Part shown: piece by piece, positions 32,449 through 40,358 of the stretch
Numbering within the stretch: the stretch's first letter is position 1
Layout of the letters: every line of letters starts with the position of its first letter
Assembly: GCA_030765685.1 (NCBI GenBank)
Contig: JAVCCB010000083.1
Location: forward strand, 1-44,154
Source of the DNA: Candidatus Tantalella remota
GTDB taxonomy: Bacteria > Omnitrophota > Gorgyraeia > Tantalellales > Tantalellaceae
DNA length: 44,154 bases
Reading direction: 5' to 3'
The notes under the pieces: generated by a model
The model's database searches: none
The model's input: only the letters and a program-made list of their open reading frames with translations
Told to the model about the DNA's origin: nothing
Position numbers and translations under genes: made by a program

Positions 32449-33087
32449 ATGAAACATTTCCAACTTCTTGAAACCATACTGTGGGAGAACGGGAACTTTT
32501 TTCTCCTAAAACTTCACCTCGAAAGACTAAAGAAAAGCTCGACCGCTTTGTCTTTCGCGCTTGATGGGGATCTTTTACTTCTCTCCCTGAAAGATCAGGC
32601 TCGGTCGTTTTCCGATAACAAGAAATACCGTGTACGACTCGTCCTTGACGCGGCTGGTACTTTCCGGATCACGTCATCCGAAATGGAAGCCATCTTGCCT
32701 GACGTTCCAGTCAGGATACGCCTGTCTGATAAGCGAGTTGACAACCGAGTGGAACTCCTGCAGCATAAGACCACAGATCGTGACCTTTATAACGAGGAAC
32801 TCACCGCCGGCCGGGAACAAGGATACTTTGAAACGATCTTTTTAAATGAAAGAAATGAACTCACAGAAGGCTGCATAAGCAATATCCTGATAGAGAAAAA
32901 CGGGATGCTCTATACCCCGCCGGTCTCCTGCGGCCTCCTGCCGGGGGTTTACAGGAACTATCTCCTGACCTCACTGGAACCCGCTATACAGAAAAAGGTC
33001 CTCTTTGAGGAAGACCTTTTGAACTCGGACAACATCTATATTATAAATTCGGTGATAAAACAGGTGCCGGCACTCCTGGATAAATAA
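32449..33087 (+). CDS. pabC: Class IV aminotransferase, aminodeoxychorismate lyase-like
   Basis: A 212-residue PLP enzyme of fold type IV. The PLP lysine is in LLQHKTTDRDLYNEEL (about residues 103-118). FLNERNELTEGCISNILIEK and TPPVSCGLLPGVYRNYLL are the cofactor and substrate-binding blocks. Size and sequence resemble 4-amino-4-deoxychorismate lyase more than branched-chain aminotransferase, but D-amino-acid aminotransferase activity cannot be excluded. It lies 26 bases after the LOG gene, so they are probably co-transcribed and end at the hairpin at 33087. Confidence 0.82.
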   Translation: MKHFQLLETILWENGNFFLLKLHLERLKKSSTALSFALDGDLLLLSLKDQARSFSDNKKYRVRLVLDAAGTFRITSSEMEAILPDVPVRIRLSDKRVDNRVELLQHKTTDRDLYNEELTAGREQGYFETIFLNERNELTEGCISNILIEKNGMLYTPPVSCGLLPGVYRNYLLTSLEPAIQKKVLFEEDLLNSDNIYIINSVIKQVPALLDK

Positions 33088-33114
33088 AAACCGCCGGCAT
33101 GAACCGGCGGTTTT
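33087..33114. terminator. Bidirectional terminator
   Basis: AAAACCGCCGG and CCGGCGGTTTT make an 11-bp stem with a 6-base loop between two convergent genes, T-rich on both sides. Confidence 0.85.
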
Positions 33115-33147
33115 ACGATTCCCCCACTCTCTCTTCCCAATTCCCTT

Positions 33148-33633
33148 TTACTTCTTGTCCACCTTCTCCTTCAAGTGGAACATCTCCCGAAGATGTTTTA
33201 TCTCATCGTCGATAAGCTCGTCTATAGTTTCCCCTCCTTCGGGCACAACATGCTGTTTGAGGTCATGCAGAAAAAGCATGAAATCTTTCTCGAAATTTAT
33301 GCCTGCCTGCAAGGCTTCTTCTTCGTTTATCGTAGTCTCCAAAGACTGCCTAGTGGTAGCGTCGCATTTGAAAGCATTGTCATCCACCAGAGCCTTCAGG
33401 TATAACGCTCTTTCTCCCGGGTATGCCTCTTCCTGCTTTTCGGAGCCAAGCTCATCCAACCATTTTTCAAGCTGCATCTTATGCCTGTGTTCATCTTTGG
33501 CAAACGCGGTGAAGAGCTCCCCCACATGAAAGTTCTCACTGTTCCGGGCCAGAGCCAGATAAAGTTCCTGCCCCCTCTCTTTGGCCTGCACTGCCATTTT
33601 TATGATATCTTTCGCTGTATAGACTTCATTCAT
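33148..33633 (-). CDS. Ferritin-like/rubrerythrin-related di-iron protein
   Basis: A 161-residue four-helix protein from ATG 33633, preceded by AAGGAGTTTAAT. The longer frame to 33702 lacks a ribosome binding site. The di-iron ligands can be seen in KERGQELYLALA, KDEHRHKMQLEKW, INEEEALQAGINFEKD and DEIKHLREM. It has no rubredoxin domain, unlike the protein at 12736. Probable role in peroxide or iron handling in an anaerobe. Monocistronic. Confidence 0.85.
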   Translation of the reverse strand: MNEVYTAKDIIKMAVQAKERGQELYLALARNSENFHVGELFTAFAKDEHRHKMQLEKWLDELGSEKQEEAYPGERALYLKALVDDNAFKCDATTRQSLETTINEEEALQAGINFEKDFMLFLHDLKQHVVPEGGETIDELIDDEIKHLREMFHLKEKVDKK

Positions 33634-33734
33634 ATTAAACTCCTTGGTAGTTGTATTGTCACTTGATAGTGCAAATATAACATAGATACACTCAAATTTC
33701 AATCGGAGAGTATTAAACGTGGCGGTAAAATATT

Positions 33735-33763
33735 TTGCCTTTTCGCTCTAACGCATATATAAT
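33735..33763 (+). promoter_or_regulatory. Promoter of the GGDEF gene
   Basis: TTGCCT (33735-33740), a 17-bp spacer and TATAAT (33758-33763), 48 bp upstream of the ATG at 33812. Confidence 0.6.
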
Positions 33764-33811
33764 ATATTTATCTATTATCACCACTTTTTTCGAGAACAAG
33801 GGGTATCATAA

Positions 33812-34945
33812 GTGAAATTTTCCTTTTTAAAAACACGATTTATCGGTTACTTGGTCCTTCTTACGGTCCTCAGTTGGTTCCTTTTTAACTTCCTGCTCAA
33901 CAGACAGAGCAGCATCATGTACCAATACTTCATTGAGAAACCCGCTTCCTACAACCTGGAACGCGCAGAAAGACTTTCGTCATCCATATATCAGAGCTTC
34001 AAAAAAGAGGTACCTGAGCCGTCTCTGGCTAAGATCAGCGCTTTTATCGAAAAGTATAATGACATCCCGTTCTTAAGCGTAAATTTCGTATACCAGGACA
34101 AGCAGGGAATCATGAAAAGCGTTTTAAAAAACGTCAAAGAAGTGGACATCCTGAACTCTGAATACGTCTATCCGGTAAGCTATGGCAATCGGGAGGTCGG
34201 AACACTCCTGGTCTACGACATCAACAAGGAATACAAACGCGGACTCGAAGAATACAATAACACGATCAACATAACAAGGATCTCATTCGCTCTCCTGCTC
34301 CTGTTGATCATGTCCGTTCTTGTTTATCGTGAATACAGCGCGAAAATAGAAGATGACAAACGTATCGCCGAATATCAGGCGGTACATGACGGCCTTACGG
34401 GACTCTACACCCAGAAATACTTTAAGGAACATCTGGAGCGAGAAATAAGCCGGTCTCACCGGTACGGTCGCCCTCTCTCCCTTATAATGTGCGATGTTGA
34501 CCACTTCAAAGAGTTTAACGATACCCACGGACACTTAGCGGGAGATGCCGCGCTGCGGACAGTAGCTGAAATAATCACTGACAGCGTCAGGACTTCCGAC
34601 ATCGTAGCCCGATACGGCGGGGAAGAATTCGCTGTTCTTCTGATGGAAGCCGGCCATGAAGAAGCTCAAAGCGTGGCGAACCGGATTAAGACGTTAACTG
34701 ACCAGGCTATGGAAGTGGCTGACAGGATAAAAGACAAGGTAGCACACACGAAGATCAAGATAGACCACACTCATGCGACCGTCACTCTCAGCATGGGGGT
34801 CTCTTCCTACGGAGGAGATCCTGATTATAAACCGGAATACCTTATTGGCCAGGCCGACCACGCCCTTTATGAATCCAAAGACAACGGGCGGAACCGTATC
34901 ACTATCTACAATCCTGCTACAAAAGAGTTCAAACAATATCCTTAA
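33812..34945 (+). CDS. Membrane-bound diguanylate cyclase (GGDEF)
   Basis: A 377-residue protein. Two transmembrane helices (about residues 9-27 and 154-172) enclose a periplasmic sensor domain of about 125 residues without a recognisable family. The cyclase domain has DGLTGLYTQKYFKEHLEREI, MCDVDHFKEFNDTHGHLAGD and the active site RYGGEEFAVLL. An RTSD sequence five residues before GGEEF fits the inhibitory I-site (RxxD). It should make cyclic di-GMP in response to an external signal. Confidence 0.93.
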   Translation: MKFSFLKTRFIGYLVLLTVLSWFLFNFLLNRQSSIMYQYFIEKPASYNLERAERLSSSIYQSFKKEVPEPSLAKISAFIEKYNDIPFLSVNFVYQDKQGIMKSVLKNVKEVDILNSEYVYPVSYGNREVGTLLVYDINKEYKRGLEEYNNTINITRISFALLLLLIMSVLVYREYSAKIEDDKRIAEYQAVHDGLTGLYTQKYFKEHLEREISRSHRYGRPLSLIMCDVDHFKEFNDTHGHLAGDAALRTVAEIITDSVRTSDIVARYGGEEFAVLLMEAGHEEAQSVANRIKTLTDQAMEVADRIKDKVAHTKIKIDHTHATVTLSMGVSSYGGDPDYKPEYLIGQADHALYESKDNGRNRITIYNPATKEFKQYP

Positions 34946-34972
34946 CTTATATTATCGAGGGACTTTGGAGAG

Positions 34973-35935
34973 TCAAAGGCAGGTGCCTGTTTCCAGGTAG
35001 CTTACGTAATCTTTTACGGATTCTTCCAGCGACCGAAAACCTGGCTCGTAACCGGTGCCCTTGAGTTTTGACATGTCTGCCTGGGTAAAATACTGGTATT
35101 TATCCTTAAGGTGATCAGGCATTTCTATATACTCTATTGCCGGGCTCTTCCCTATCGCGCTGAACATAGCTTTTGCCAAACTGTTCCAGCTGTTAGCCTG
35201 TCCGGTTCCTAAATTGAAGATCCCCGTCGTGTCCGGATTGCAGAAAAGATGATACATCACCTCAACCGCGTCCTTGACATAAATAAAGTCCCGTTTCTGT
35301 TCGCCGTCGGCATAATCTTCCTTGTAGGACTTAAACAGCGTTATTCGGTCTTCCTCTTTTATCTGTGAGAACTTCTTACAGATAATACTCATCATATCGC
35401 CTTTATGATATTCATTCGGGCCGAAAACGTTGAAGAATTTAAGTCCCGTGACACTGTCGGCCAGCTTGTTCTCGAGAACCCACATATCAAAAAGATGTTT
35501 AGAATATCCGTACAGGTTAAGCGGTTTAAGGGCGGGCGTATCCTCATCGCGGTCACTGTAACCCTGGCTGCCGTCACCATACGTGGCGGCGGACGACGCG
35601 TACAGGAACGGTACGCTTTGAGACAGTGCCCATTCGGCAAGGATCTTGGAATATTCATAATTATTTTTCATATAATATTCTTCGTCCGTGAGAATGGTCG
35701 AACTGCATGCGCCCATGTGGACCACATGCTCGGGTTTTGAGATCTTCTTTGACTGTACAGCTTCTAGGAATTCTTCTTTATGGATGTAATCTTTATACTT
35801 CTTACCATCAAGATTCCTCTCTTTGCCGGAATCATCAAGATTATCCACTACGATGATATCATCTATACCTTCGGCATTCAGTTTCCACAGAAAACAGCTG
35901 CCGATAAATCCCGCGCCGCCTGTTAGAATGATCAT
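34973..35935 (-). CDS. hldD: ADP-glyceromanno-heptose 6-epimerase HldD-like
   Basis: A 320-residue short-chain dehydrogenase of the extended (epimerase) type. The NADP-binding motif is TGGAGFIGSCFLWKLN; the catalytic Ser/Tyr/Lys triad is in YASSAATYGDG and LYGYSKHLFD. FNVFGPNEYHKGDMMSII and KRDFIYVKDAVEVMYHLF are typical of HldD/RfaD. It gives the L,D-heptose used in the LPS inner core. It fits with LpxD next to it; both indicate a lipopolysaccharide outer membrane. Confidence 0.9.
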   Translation of the reverse strand: MIILTGGAGFIGSCFLWKLNAEGIDDIIVVDNLDDSGKERNLDGKKYKDYIHKEEFLEAVQSKKISKPEHVVHMGACSSTILTDEEYYMKNNYEYSKILAEWALSQSVPFLYASSAATYGDGSQGYSDRDEDTPALKPLNLYGYSKHLFDMWVLENKLADSVTGLKFFNVFGPNEYHKGDMMSIICKKFSQIKEEDRITLFKSYKEDYADGEQKRDFIYVKDAVEVMYHLFCNPDTTGIFNLGTGQANSWNSLAKAMFSAIGKSPAIEYIEMPDHLKDKYQYFTQADMSKLKGTGYEPGFRSLEESVKDYVSYLETGTCL

Positions 35936-35999
35936 GTTCTCCCCATCTTCCCGTTACCTCGTCCGCTAAAACTGAATATTTGGCTCCGCTTATAAACGA

Positions 36000-36031
36000 T
36001 AAACCGTTAACGGTTCACCGTTTACGGTTTA
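36000..36031. repeat. Imperfect inverted repeat after lpxD
   Basis: AAACCGTTAACGG and its imperfect inverted mate CCGTTTACGGTTT lie close together just after the lpxD stop. It could be a weak terminator or a small repetitive palindrome. Confidence 0.5.
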
Positions 36032-36038
36032 CTAAATG

Positions 36039-37049
36039 TTATTTTGAGAGGTCTTTCAAAAATTTTCCGAATTTTTCCGCGTTCCGGAGCATCAGGATCA
36101 TAAGTCTGTCCAGTTTCTTTGTCTCAAGGGGCGAACGCGCGGGATATCTCAACCGCACCTCACCATCCGCTATGTTACCGGAAATACCCGTATTGGCGGC
36201 CAGCTTAACATTATTGCCGATCTTGCAGTGATCGGCAATGCCTACCTGCCCCCCCATCATAACATTCTCTCCGGTGGAGGTGCTGCCGGCTACCCCCGTC
36301 TGAGAAGCTAGCAGATTGTTTTTCCCTATCTTGACGTTATGCGCGATCTGCACAAAATTGTCCATCTTGGTATTCTCTCCTATTACCGTGTCGGCAAATG
36401 TTCCCCTGTCGACACAGGAATTGGCGCCTATCTCGACATTGTCTTTTATAACGACTCTGCCCATCTGTGGGACTTTGTATATCTTGTCGCCGGCGGGGAC
36501 ATATCCAAAACCGTCCGCGCCTATAACTGTGCCGGAATGTATCATGACTTTATTTCCTATCTGCATCCCGTCATATACCGTTACGGTGGCATATATCCTG
36601 GATCCTTCCCCGATAACAACGTTGCTGCCGATAGCGCAATTAGCGCCTATTTGAGTATTCTTTCCGATAACCGTTCCCGCGCCTACCGTTGTTCCGGGAC
36701 CTATAACCACGTTCTCTCCAAGTCCTACGCTGACATCAACTATCGCTTCCGGATGAATATTGCCTTCCGGCGCCTGCTGAACCTCCAGCATGGCGTTATA
36801 GAGGACCGTCACGGCTTCTTTCAGGTTCTTGACCTTTAAAAGCGTTTTAGAAAAACCTTCTATGTCGGCTTCTGTAAGCACGCACGACGCCTGGCTTTTG
36901 CCCGCGTATTCCATGCTTGCGGCATCGGTAGCGAATGTTATATCGCCCTCTTCCGCGCGAGTGCACGCGGCCATCCCCTTGATGGATACCTTGCCATCTC
37001 CTATTACCTCGCCCTTTACTAAACCTGCTATCTGATCGACTGTGAACAT
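36039..37049 (-). CDS. lpxD: UDP-3-O-acylglucosamine N-acyltransferase LpxD
   Basis: A 336-residue acyltransferase near the family's normal size. N-terminal uridine-binding domain (residues 1-100), then a left-handed parallel beta-helix of hexapeptide repeats ([57 protein letters not shown]). The catalytic His is in [10 protein letters not shown]. It adds the N-linked hydroxyacyl chain in lipid A synthesis. Preceded by HU and followed by HldD on the same strand, with gaps, so not necessarily an operon. Confidence 0.93.
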   Translation of the reverse strand: MFTVDQIAGLVKGEVIGDGKVSIKGMAACTRAEEGDITFATDAASMEYAGKSQASCVLTEADIEGFSKTLLKVKNLKEAVTVLYNAMLEVQQAPEGNIHPEAIVDVSVGLGENVVIGPGTTVGAGTVIGKNTQIGANCAIGSNVVIGEGSRIYATVTVYDGMQIGNKVMIHSGTVIGADGFGYVPAGDKIYKVPQMGRVVIKDNVEIGANSCVDRGTFADTVIGENTKMDNFVQIAHNVKIGKNNLLASQTGVAGSTSTGENVMMGGQVGIADHCKIGNNVKLAANTGISGNIADGEVRLRYPARSPLETKKLDRLMILMLRNAEKFGKFLKDLSK

Positions 37050-37150
37050 TTTGCCCCTTTGGTTGTTTTGCTGCTATTATCGGATACGCTTCATTATACA
37101 TTACGCAAAAGAAAAAATCCAAAAATTAATGTCTCCGGCTCCAAAACAAA

Positions 37151-37182
37151 AACAGCCCCTATCCTGAAGGATAGGGGCTGTT
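37151..37182 (-). terminator. Terminator of the HU gene
   Basis: AACAGCCCCTATCC and GGATAGGGGCTGTT form a 14-bp stem with a 4-base loop, followed by TTTGTTTT on the minus strand. Confidence 0.85.
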
Positions 37183-37205
37183 CGCCTTATCTCTATTCAG
37201 AGATA

Positions 37206-37490
37206 TTAGAGGCTTGTCGACAGGTTTTTGCCGCCTTTGAAAGTAACAACTTTCTTAGCCGCTATCTTTATTGATTTGCCGGTCTGCGGGTTTCTACCCA
37301 TTCTGGCTTTCCTCGTCTTCATCTGGAACGTACCCAGTTCAGGAAGACGGATGACTCTGGAACTCGCGGAACCTTTGCTCAAGCGGCCGCTAAGAGCGCT
37401 TACAACTGCTTCATAGGCTCTTGTAGCTTCTGACTTCGTGTCATACTGACCTGTCTTTACAACTGATTCGATAAATTCTGATTTGTTCAT
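37206..37490 (-). CDS. HU-family DNA-binding protein
   Basis: A 94-residue histone-like protein. Residues 1-40 form the dimerisation helices (MNKSEFIESVVKTGQYDTKS). IRLPELGTFQMKTRKARMGR then NPQTGKSIKIAAKKVVTFKG matches the beta-arm with the NPxTG signature. It compacts and bends DNA. A strong ribosome binding site (AAGGAGGTGTTGT) and a consensus promoter fit high expression. Monocistronic. Confidence 0.95.
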   Translation of the reverse strand: MNKSEFIESVVKTGQYDTKSEATRAYEAVVSALSGRLSKGSASSRVIRLPELGTFQMKTRKARMGRNPQTGKSIKIAAKKVVTFKGGKNLSTSL

Positions 37491-37530
37491 ACAACACCTC
37501 CTTTTAGATTGAAAAACTTTCTACTTGGAC

Positions 37531-37559
37531 AATATACTAAAAAAAGTTTAGTTTGTCAA
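37531..37559 (-). promoter_or_regulatory. Promoter of the HU gene
   Basis: TTGACA (37559-37554), a 17-bp spacer and TATATT (37536-37531) on the minus strand. The spacer contains an ACTAAA...TTTAGT inverted repeat. Confidence 0.8.
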
Positions 37560-37677
37560 TATTAATCAGTCGCCGTAGGGGTTATAGCGTTATGATATGC
37601 TGAGGGTCTTATTTACGGCTGGAAACAGCCTTGCCCCCACCCCAACCTGGCATTTCTCGCGGGGAGTCTAAATGAAA

Positions 37678-37706
37678 TTTACAGATGTCTGCAAAAGAAG
37701 TATAAT
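37678..37706 (+). promoter_or_regulatory. Promoter of tRNA-Arg(CCG)
   Basis: TTTACA (37678-37683), a 17-bp spacer and TATAAT (37701-37706), 23 bp upstream of the tRNA. Confidence 0.75.
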
Positions 37707-37729
37707 GATAACTCTTTAAGATAATTCGC

Positions 37730-37805
37730 GTCCCCGTAGCTCAGCTGGATAGAGTACTGGCCTCCGAAGCCAGGAGCGACAGTTCGAATCTGTCCGGGGA
37801 CGCCA
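37730..37805 (+). tRNA. tRNA-Arg(CCG)
   Basis: A 76-nt tRNA. Acceptor GTCCCCG/CGGGGAC fully paired, anticodon loop CTCCGAA (anticodon CCG, reads CGG), T arm GACAG-TTCGAAT-CTGTC, encoded CCA at 37803-37805. Confidence 0.95.
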
Positions 37806-37809
37806 GCTT

Positions 37810-38212
37810 CACTTACGTTCAGCTGGCTTGATAGGTCATACAACTTCCACGCTCGCGTGAATAACCTATCCGTGCCTTCATCCTTTTTATTCGAAGCAAT
37901 TTATGCCCGACGGCGCGGCGTATTCCTTCACCTAAAAAGTCTTCCGGCACTTGTCCCCGTCCAGGATCCTTCGCCCTTCTCTTCGTTCGGGCTTGTATTC
38001 AGTCCGGCATCGACCTTTTCACTTACGTTCAGCTGGCTTGATAGGTCATACAACTTCCACACTCGCGTGAATAAACTATCCGTGCCTTCATCCTTTTTAT
38101 TTGAAGCAATTTATACACGACAGCGCAGCGTATTCCTTCGCCAAAAAAGTCTTCCGGCACTTGTCCCCGTCCAGGATCCTTCGCCCTCTCTTCGTTCGGG
38201 CTTGTATTCAGC
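37810..38212 (+). repeat. Two-copy tandem repeat (period 210 bp) after tRNA-Arg(CCG)
   Basis: Bases 37810-38003 and 38020-38212 are the same sequence with scattered mismatches and a one-base indel. The short ORFs in it are not convincing genes, since neither copy has conserved codon structure. It begins five bases after the tRNA CCA end and is rich in small palindromes (CACGCTCGCGTG, TTCGTTCGGGC). Confidence 0.85.
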
Positions 38213-38314
38213 CCCCTCTTGCCCTAGACACTCACAATCCTTTTACTGTGAATTCCTCCTTTTTCATATTATCATTTTATTGTTAATATCATCCTTTCCA
38301 CCAGCTTGGCACTT

Positions 38315-39524
38315 ATGAAAAAACTTATTATATATACCTTCGTTATTCTCCTTTTCTTTTTCGGGTCGGTCTACGTTTCCCATTGTGACATCGATCCGCG
38401 CACTTTGGTCATCCTTGCTAATTCGGAATCCCCCCGCTCTATGGAGATCGCCCTTTATTACGCTTCAAAAAGGAATGTCCCTTCCCGGAATATCATAGGC
38501 ATCCCGATGTCTCAGGATGAGCTGATCGGCCGCGATACTTTCGCGAACATAAAAGACCACCTCCTCTCATCTCTTGATAAAAAAGGCCTTACAAGATCCG
38601 TTAAATGTATCCTCACTATCTATGGTACTCCCCTGAAACTGCGCGCTGTAACCGGCCCCGCGGGCAAGGTGCGTTTTCTCGAGAGTGAGATCGAAAACCT
38701 CCAAACGACGCTAAGGGGATACAAAAAAAGAAATGAGACGAAAAAGGCGAAAAATATCAGCAAGATGCTCGCGGATAGAAAAAAAGAATTAAAAACGTTA
38801 CAAGTCACACAGTCCGAAGCATCTTTCGACAGTGAATTGTCTCTGCTCTTCTGGGATGAGTACTCCTTCGAACGGGGCATCCTTAACCCTTTGCATTATT
38901 TTTATTCCCAACACGACCTTAAGGATGTGGAACACGCGCAGCGGAGACGTTATGGTCTCCCGCCTTGATGAGCCCTTTCACAAAGACGTCATGCGCATGA
39001 TAGATGACGCCGTTGAAGTGGAAAAATGAGCGCCTTTAGAGGGAACGGTATACATGGATGCCATGGGTAAACGCGGCAGGGGATACGCCGCTTATAATGA
39101 ATCTCTGGCAAAATGTGCCGATTTTTTCGAGAGACGTAGCTCTTTAAATGTAGTCCTTGAGGAGACCCCGGATGTCTTTCCCGAAGGAAGCGCTCCGGAT
39201 GCCGTTTTTTACTGCGGCTGGTATTCATTGGCAAAATATGTACCGGCTTTTACCTGGAAAAAAGGTTCCGTCGGATACCACCTTGCCAGCGTCGAAGCCC
39301 GATCTCTTCGCCTTTGCGGAGAGCCCTACATCAACGCTTTTCCGCTTCCTTCCGAGTTCTTTTACTTTCTTAGCGGGGGGAAATATACTCTCGTTGAGGC
39401 TTATTACAAAAGCCTCCCTTTTCTTTCGTGGAAAATGGTCCTCATCGGGGATCCCCTATACAAACCGCCTGTACGCTTGAGAAAAGGTCCTTTTGAATCT
39501 TTGCTGCGGGCGGAGGGTTTTTAG
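38315..39524 (+). pseudogene. TIGR03790-family secreted protein, frameshifted and with in-frame TGA
   Basis: ATG 38315 gives a signal peptide (MKKLIIYTFVILLFFFGSVY) and the family's N-terminal block (LVILANSESPRSMEIALYYA, RNVPSRNIIGIPMS, ILTIYGTPLKLRAV). The frame ends at 38968. The rest continues in another frame: GDVMVSRLDEPFHKDVMRMI, DDAVEVEK, a TGA (39027-39029), APLEGTVYMDAMGKRGRGYA, then VPAFTWKKGSVGYHLASVEA to TAG at 39522-39524. One frameshift near 38925-38945 and one nonsense codon therefore break a gene of about 400 codons. The function of the family is unknown. It converges on nrdG with overlapping stops. Confidence 0.75.
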
Positions 39525-40213
39525 ACCCCCCTTATTGTCACTTCCTTAACATGCTCTTCCAGGATAGACTTGAATTTTTTAATAGTCTCCCCTTCATACG
39601 GGGTCACTTCCTGAAAATCCGTGTCATAAGTGCTGCGGGGATGAAATTGCTGAAGGCAATAATTCTCGGCTCCATTCACGGTCTCGGCTATTTTGCGGAT
39701 ATCCTCTTCGGAGACTATGCCGGGAGCGCACGTGGTCCTGAATTCATACGGTACCGTTGAAAGCATAGCCAGGTAAATACTTCTGGTAACCTTGGTCTGG
39801 ATATTCTCGTCGTCAGTCACAAGAGAATACCTCTCGAAAGACGTTTTGATATCTATCGCTACCATATCCAGCAACCGTTCTCTCAGTAGCATGTCCAGCT
39901 GTTCGGGATTAGACCCATTAGTATCCAGTTTGACCTTGAATCCGAGATCTTTTATCCGTTTTATAAATTCCGGGATTTCTTCGTAAAGCGTAGGTTCCCC
40001 TCCGGAAATAACGACTCCTTCTATAAAATTTTTTCGCTGATCAGCGAAATCAAAGAACTCTTTTTCGGTGAACTCGAAGTTTTTTCCCATAGAAATAAGA
40101 TCCGGATTGTGGCAATATCCACATCTAAAATTGCATCCCTGAAGAAATACCGTTGAAGCCAGACATCCTGGATAATCAACCAGCGAGAGGTTCTGCAACC
40201 CTGCAATTACCAT
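39521..40213 (-). CDS. nrdG: Anaerobic ribonucleotide reductase activating protein NrdG-like
   Basis: About 230 residues, radical SAM. MVIAGLQNLSLVDYPG starts the domain and the cluster motif is CNFRCGYC (C-x3-C-x2-C), then HNPDLISM. GVVISGGEPTLYEE is the SAM-contacting strand. It creates the glycyl radical on NrdD. I prefer ATG 40213 to the ATG at 40246 because it matches the start of relatives; both overlap the short gene upstream. It is the third gene of the nrdD operon. The length is larger than E. coli NrdG (about 154), as in many anaerobes. Confidence 0.9.
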   Translation of the reverse strand: MVIAGLQNLSLVDYPGCLASTVFLQGCNFRCGYCHNPDLISMGKNFEFTEKEFFDFADQRKNFIEGVVISGGEPTLYEEIPEFIKRIKDLGFKVKLDTNGSNPEQLDMLLRERLLDMVAIDIKTSFERYSLVTDDENIQTKVTRSIYLAMLSTVPYEFRTTCAPGIVSEEDIRKIAETVNGAENYCLQQFHPRSTYDTDFQEVTPYEGETIKKFKSILEEHVKEVTIRGV

Positions 40214-40358
40214 CTTTGTTCTCGATCTCTTTTCTGTCGACATCAAATTTCTTTCTATCGCTAAATTCCGCGACTTTTCCCTTATTCCATGACTGTACCG
40301 GCCTGAAAAACCCGGTTACTCTTGAAAAAACCTCTACATTACATTTCTGCGCGCTCAT
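40176..40358 (-). CDS. Separately encoded glycyl-radical C-terminus of class III ribonucleotide reductase
   Basis: A 60-residue peptide, MSAQKCNVEVFSRVTGFFRP then VQSWNKGKVAEFSDRKKF. RVTGFF aligns with the glycyl-radical loop (RVxGY) at the end of NrdD; the following W-N-x-G-K and DRKxF are also NrdD C-terminal residues. The large protein upstream ends before this region. The ATG overlaps the NrdD stop (ATGA), giving tight translational coupling. I infer that the two polypeptides assemble into one active enzyme and that NrdG forms the radical on this Gly. It overlaps nrdG by 38 bases. Confidence 0.82.
   Translation of the reverse strand: MSAQKCNVEVFSRVTGFFRPVQSWNKGKVAEFSDRKKFDVDRKEIENKDGNCRVAEPLAG

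Noticed and set aside
37810..38212. CRISPR array
   Set aside because: Only two units, each about 194 bp, with no short regularly spaced repeats and no cas genes nearby.
37857..38318. 153-codon plus-strand ORF in the tandem repeat
   Set aside because: The frame arises from the repeat itself; the one-base difference between copies and the lack of a ribosome binding site argue against coding.
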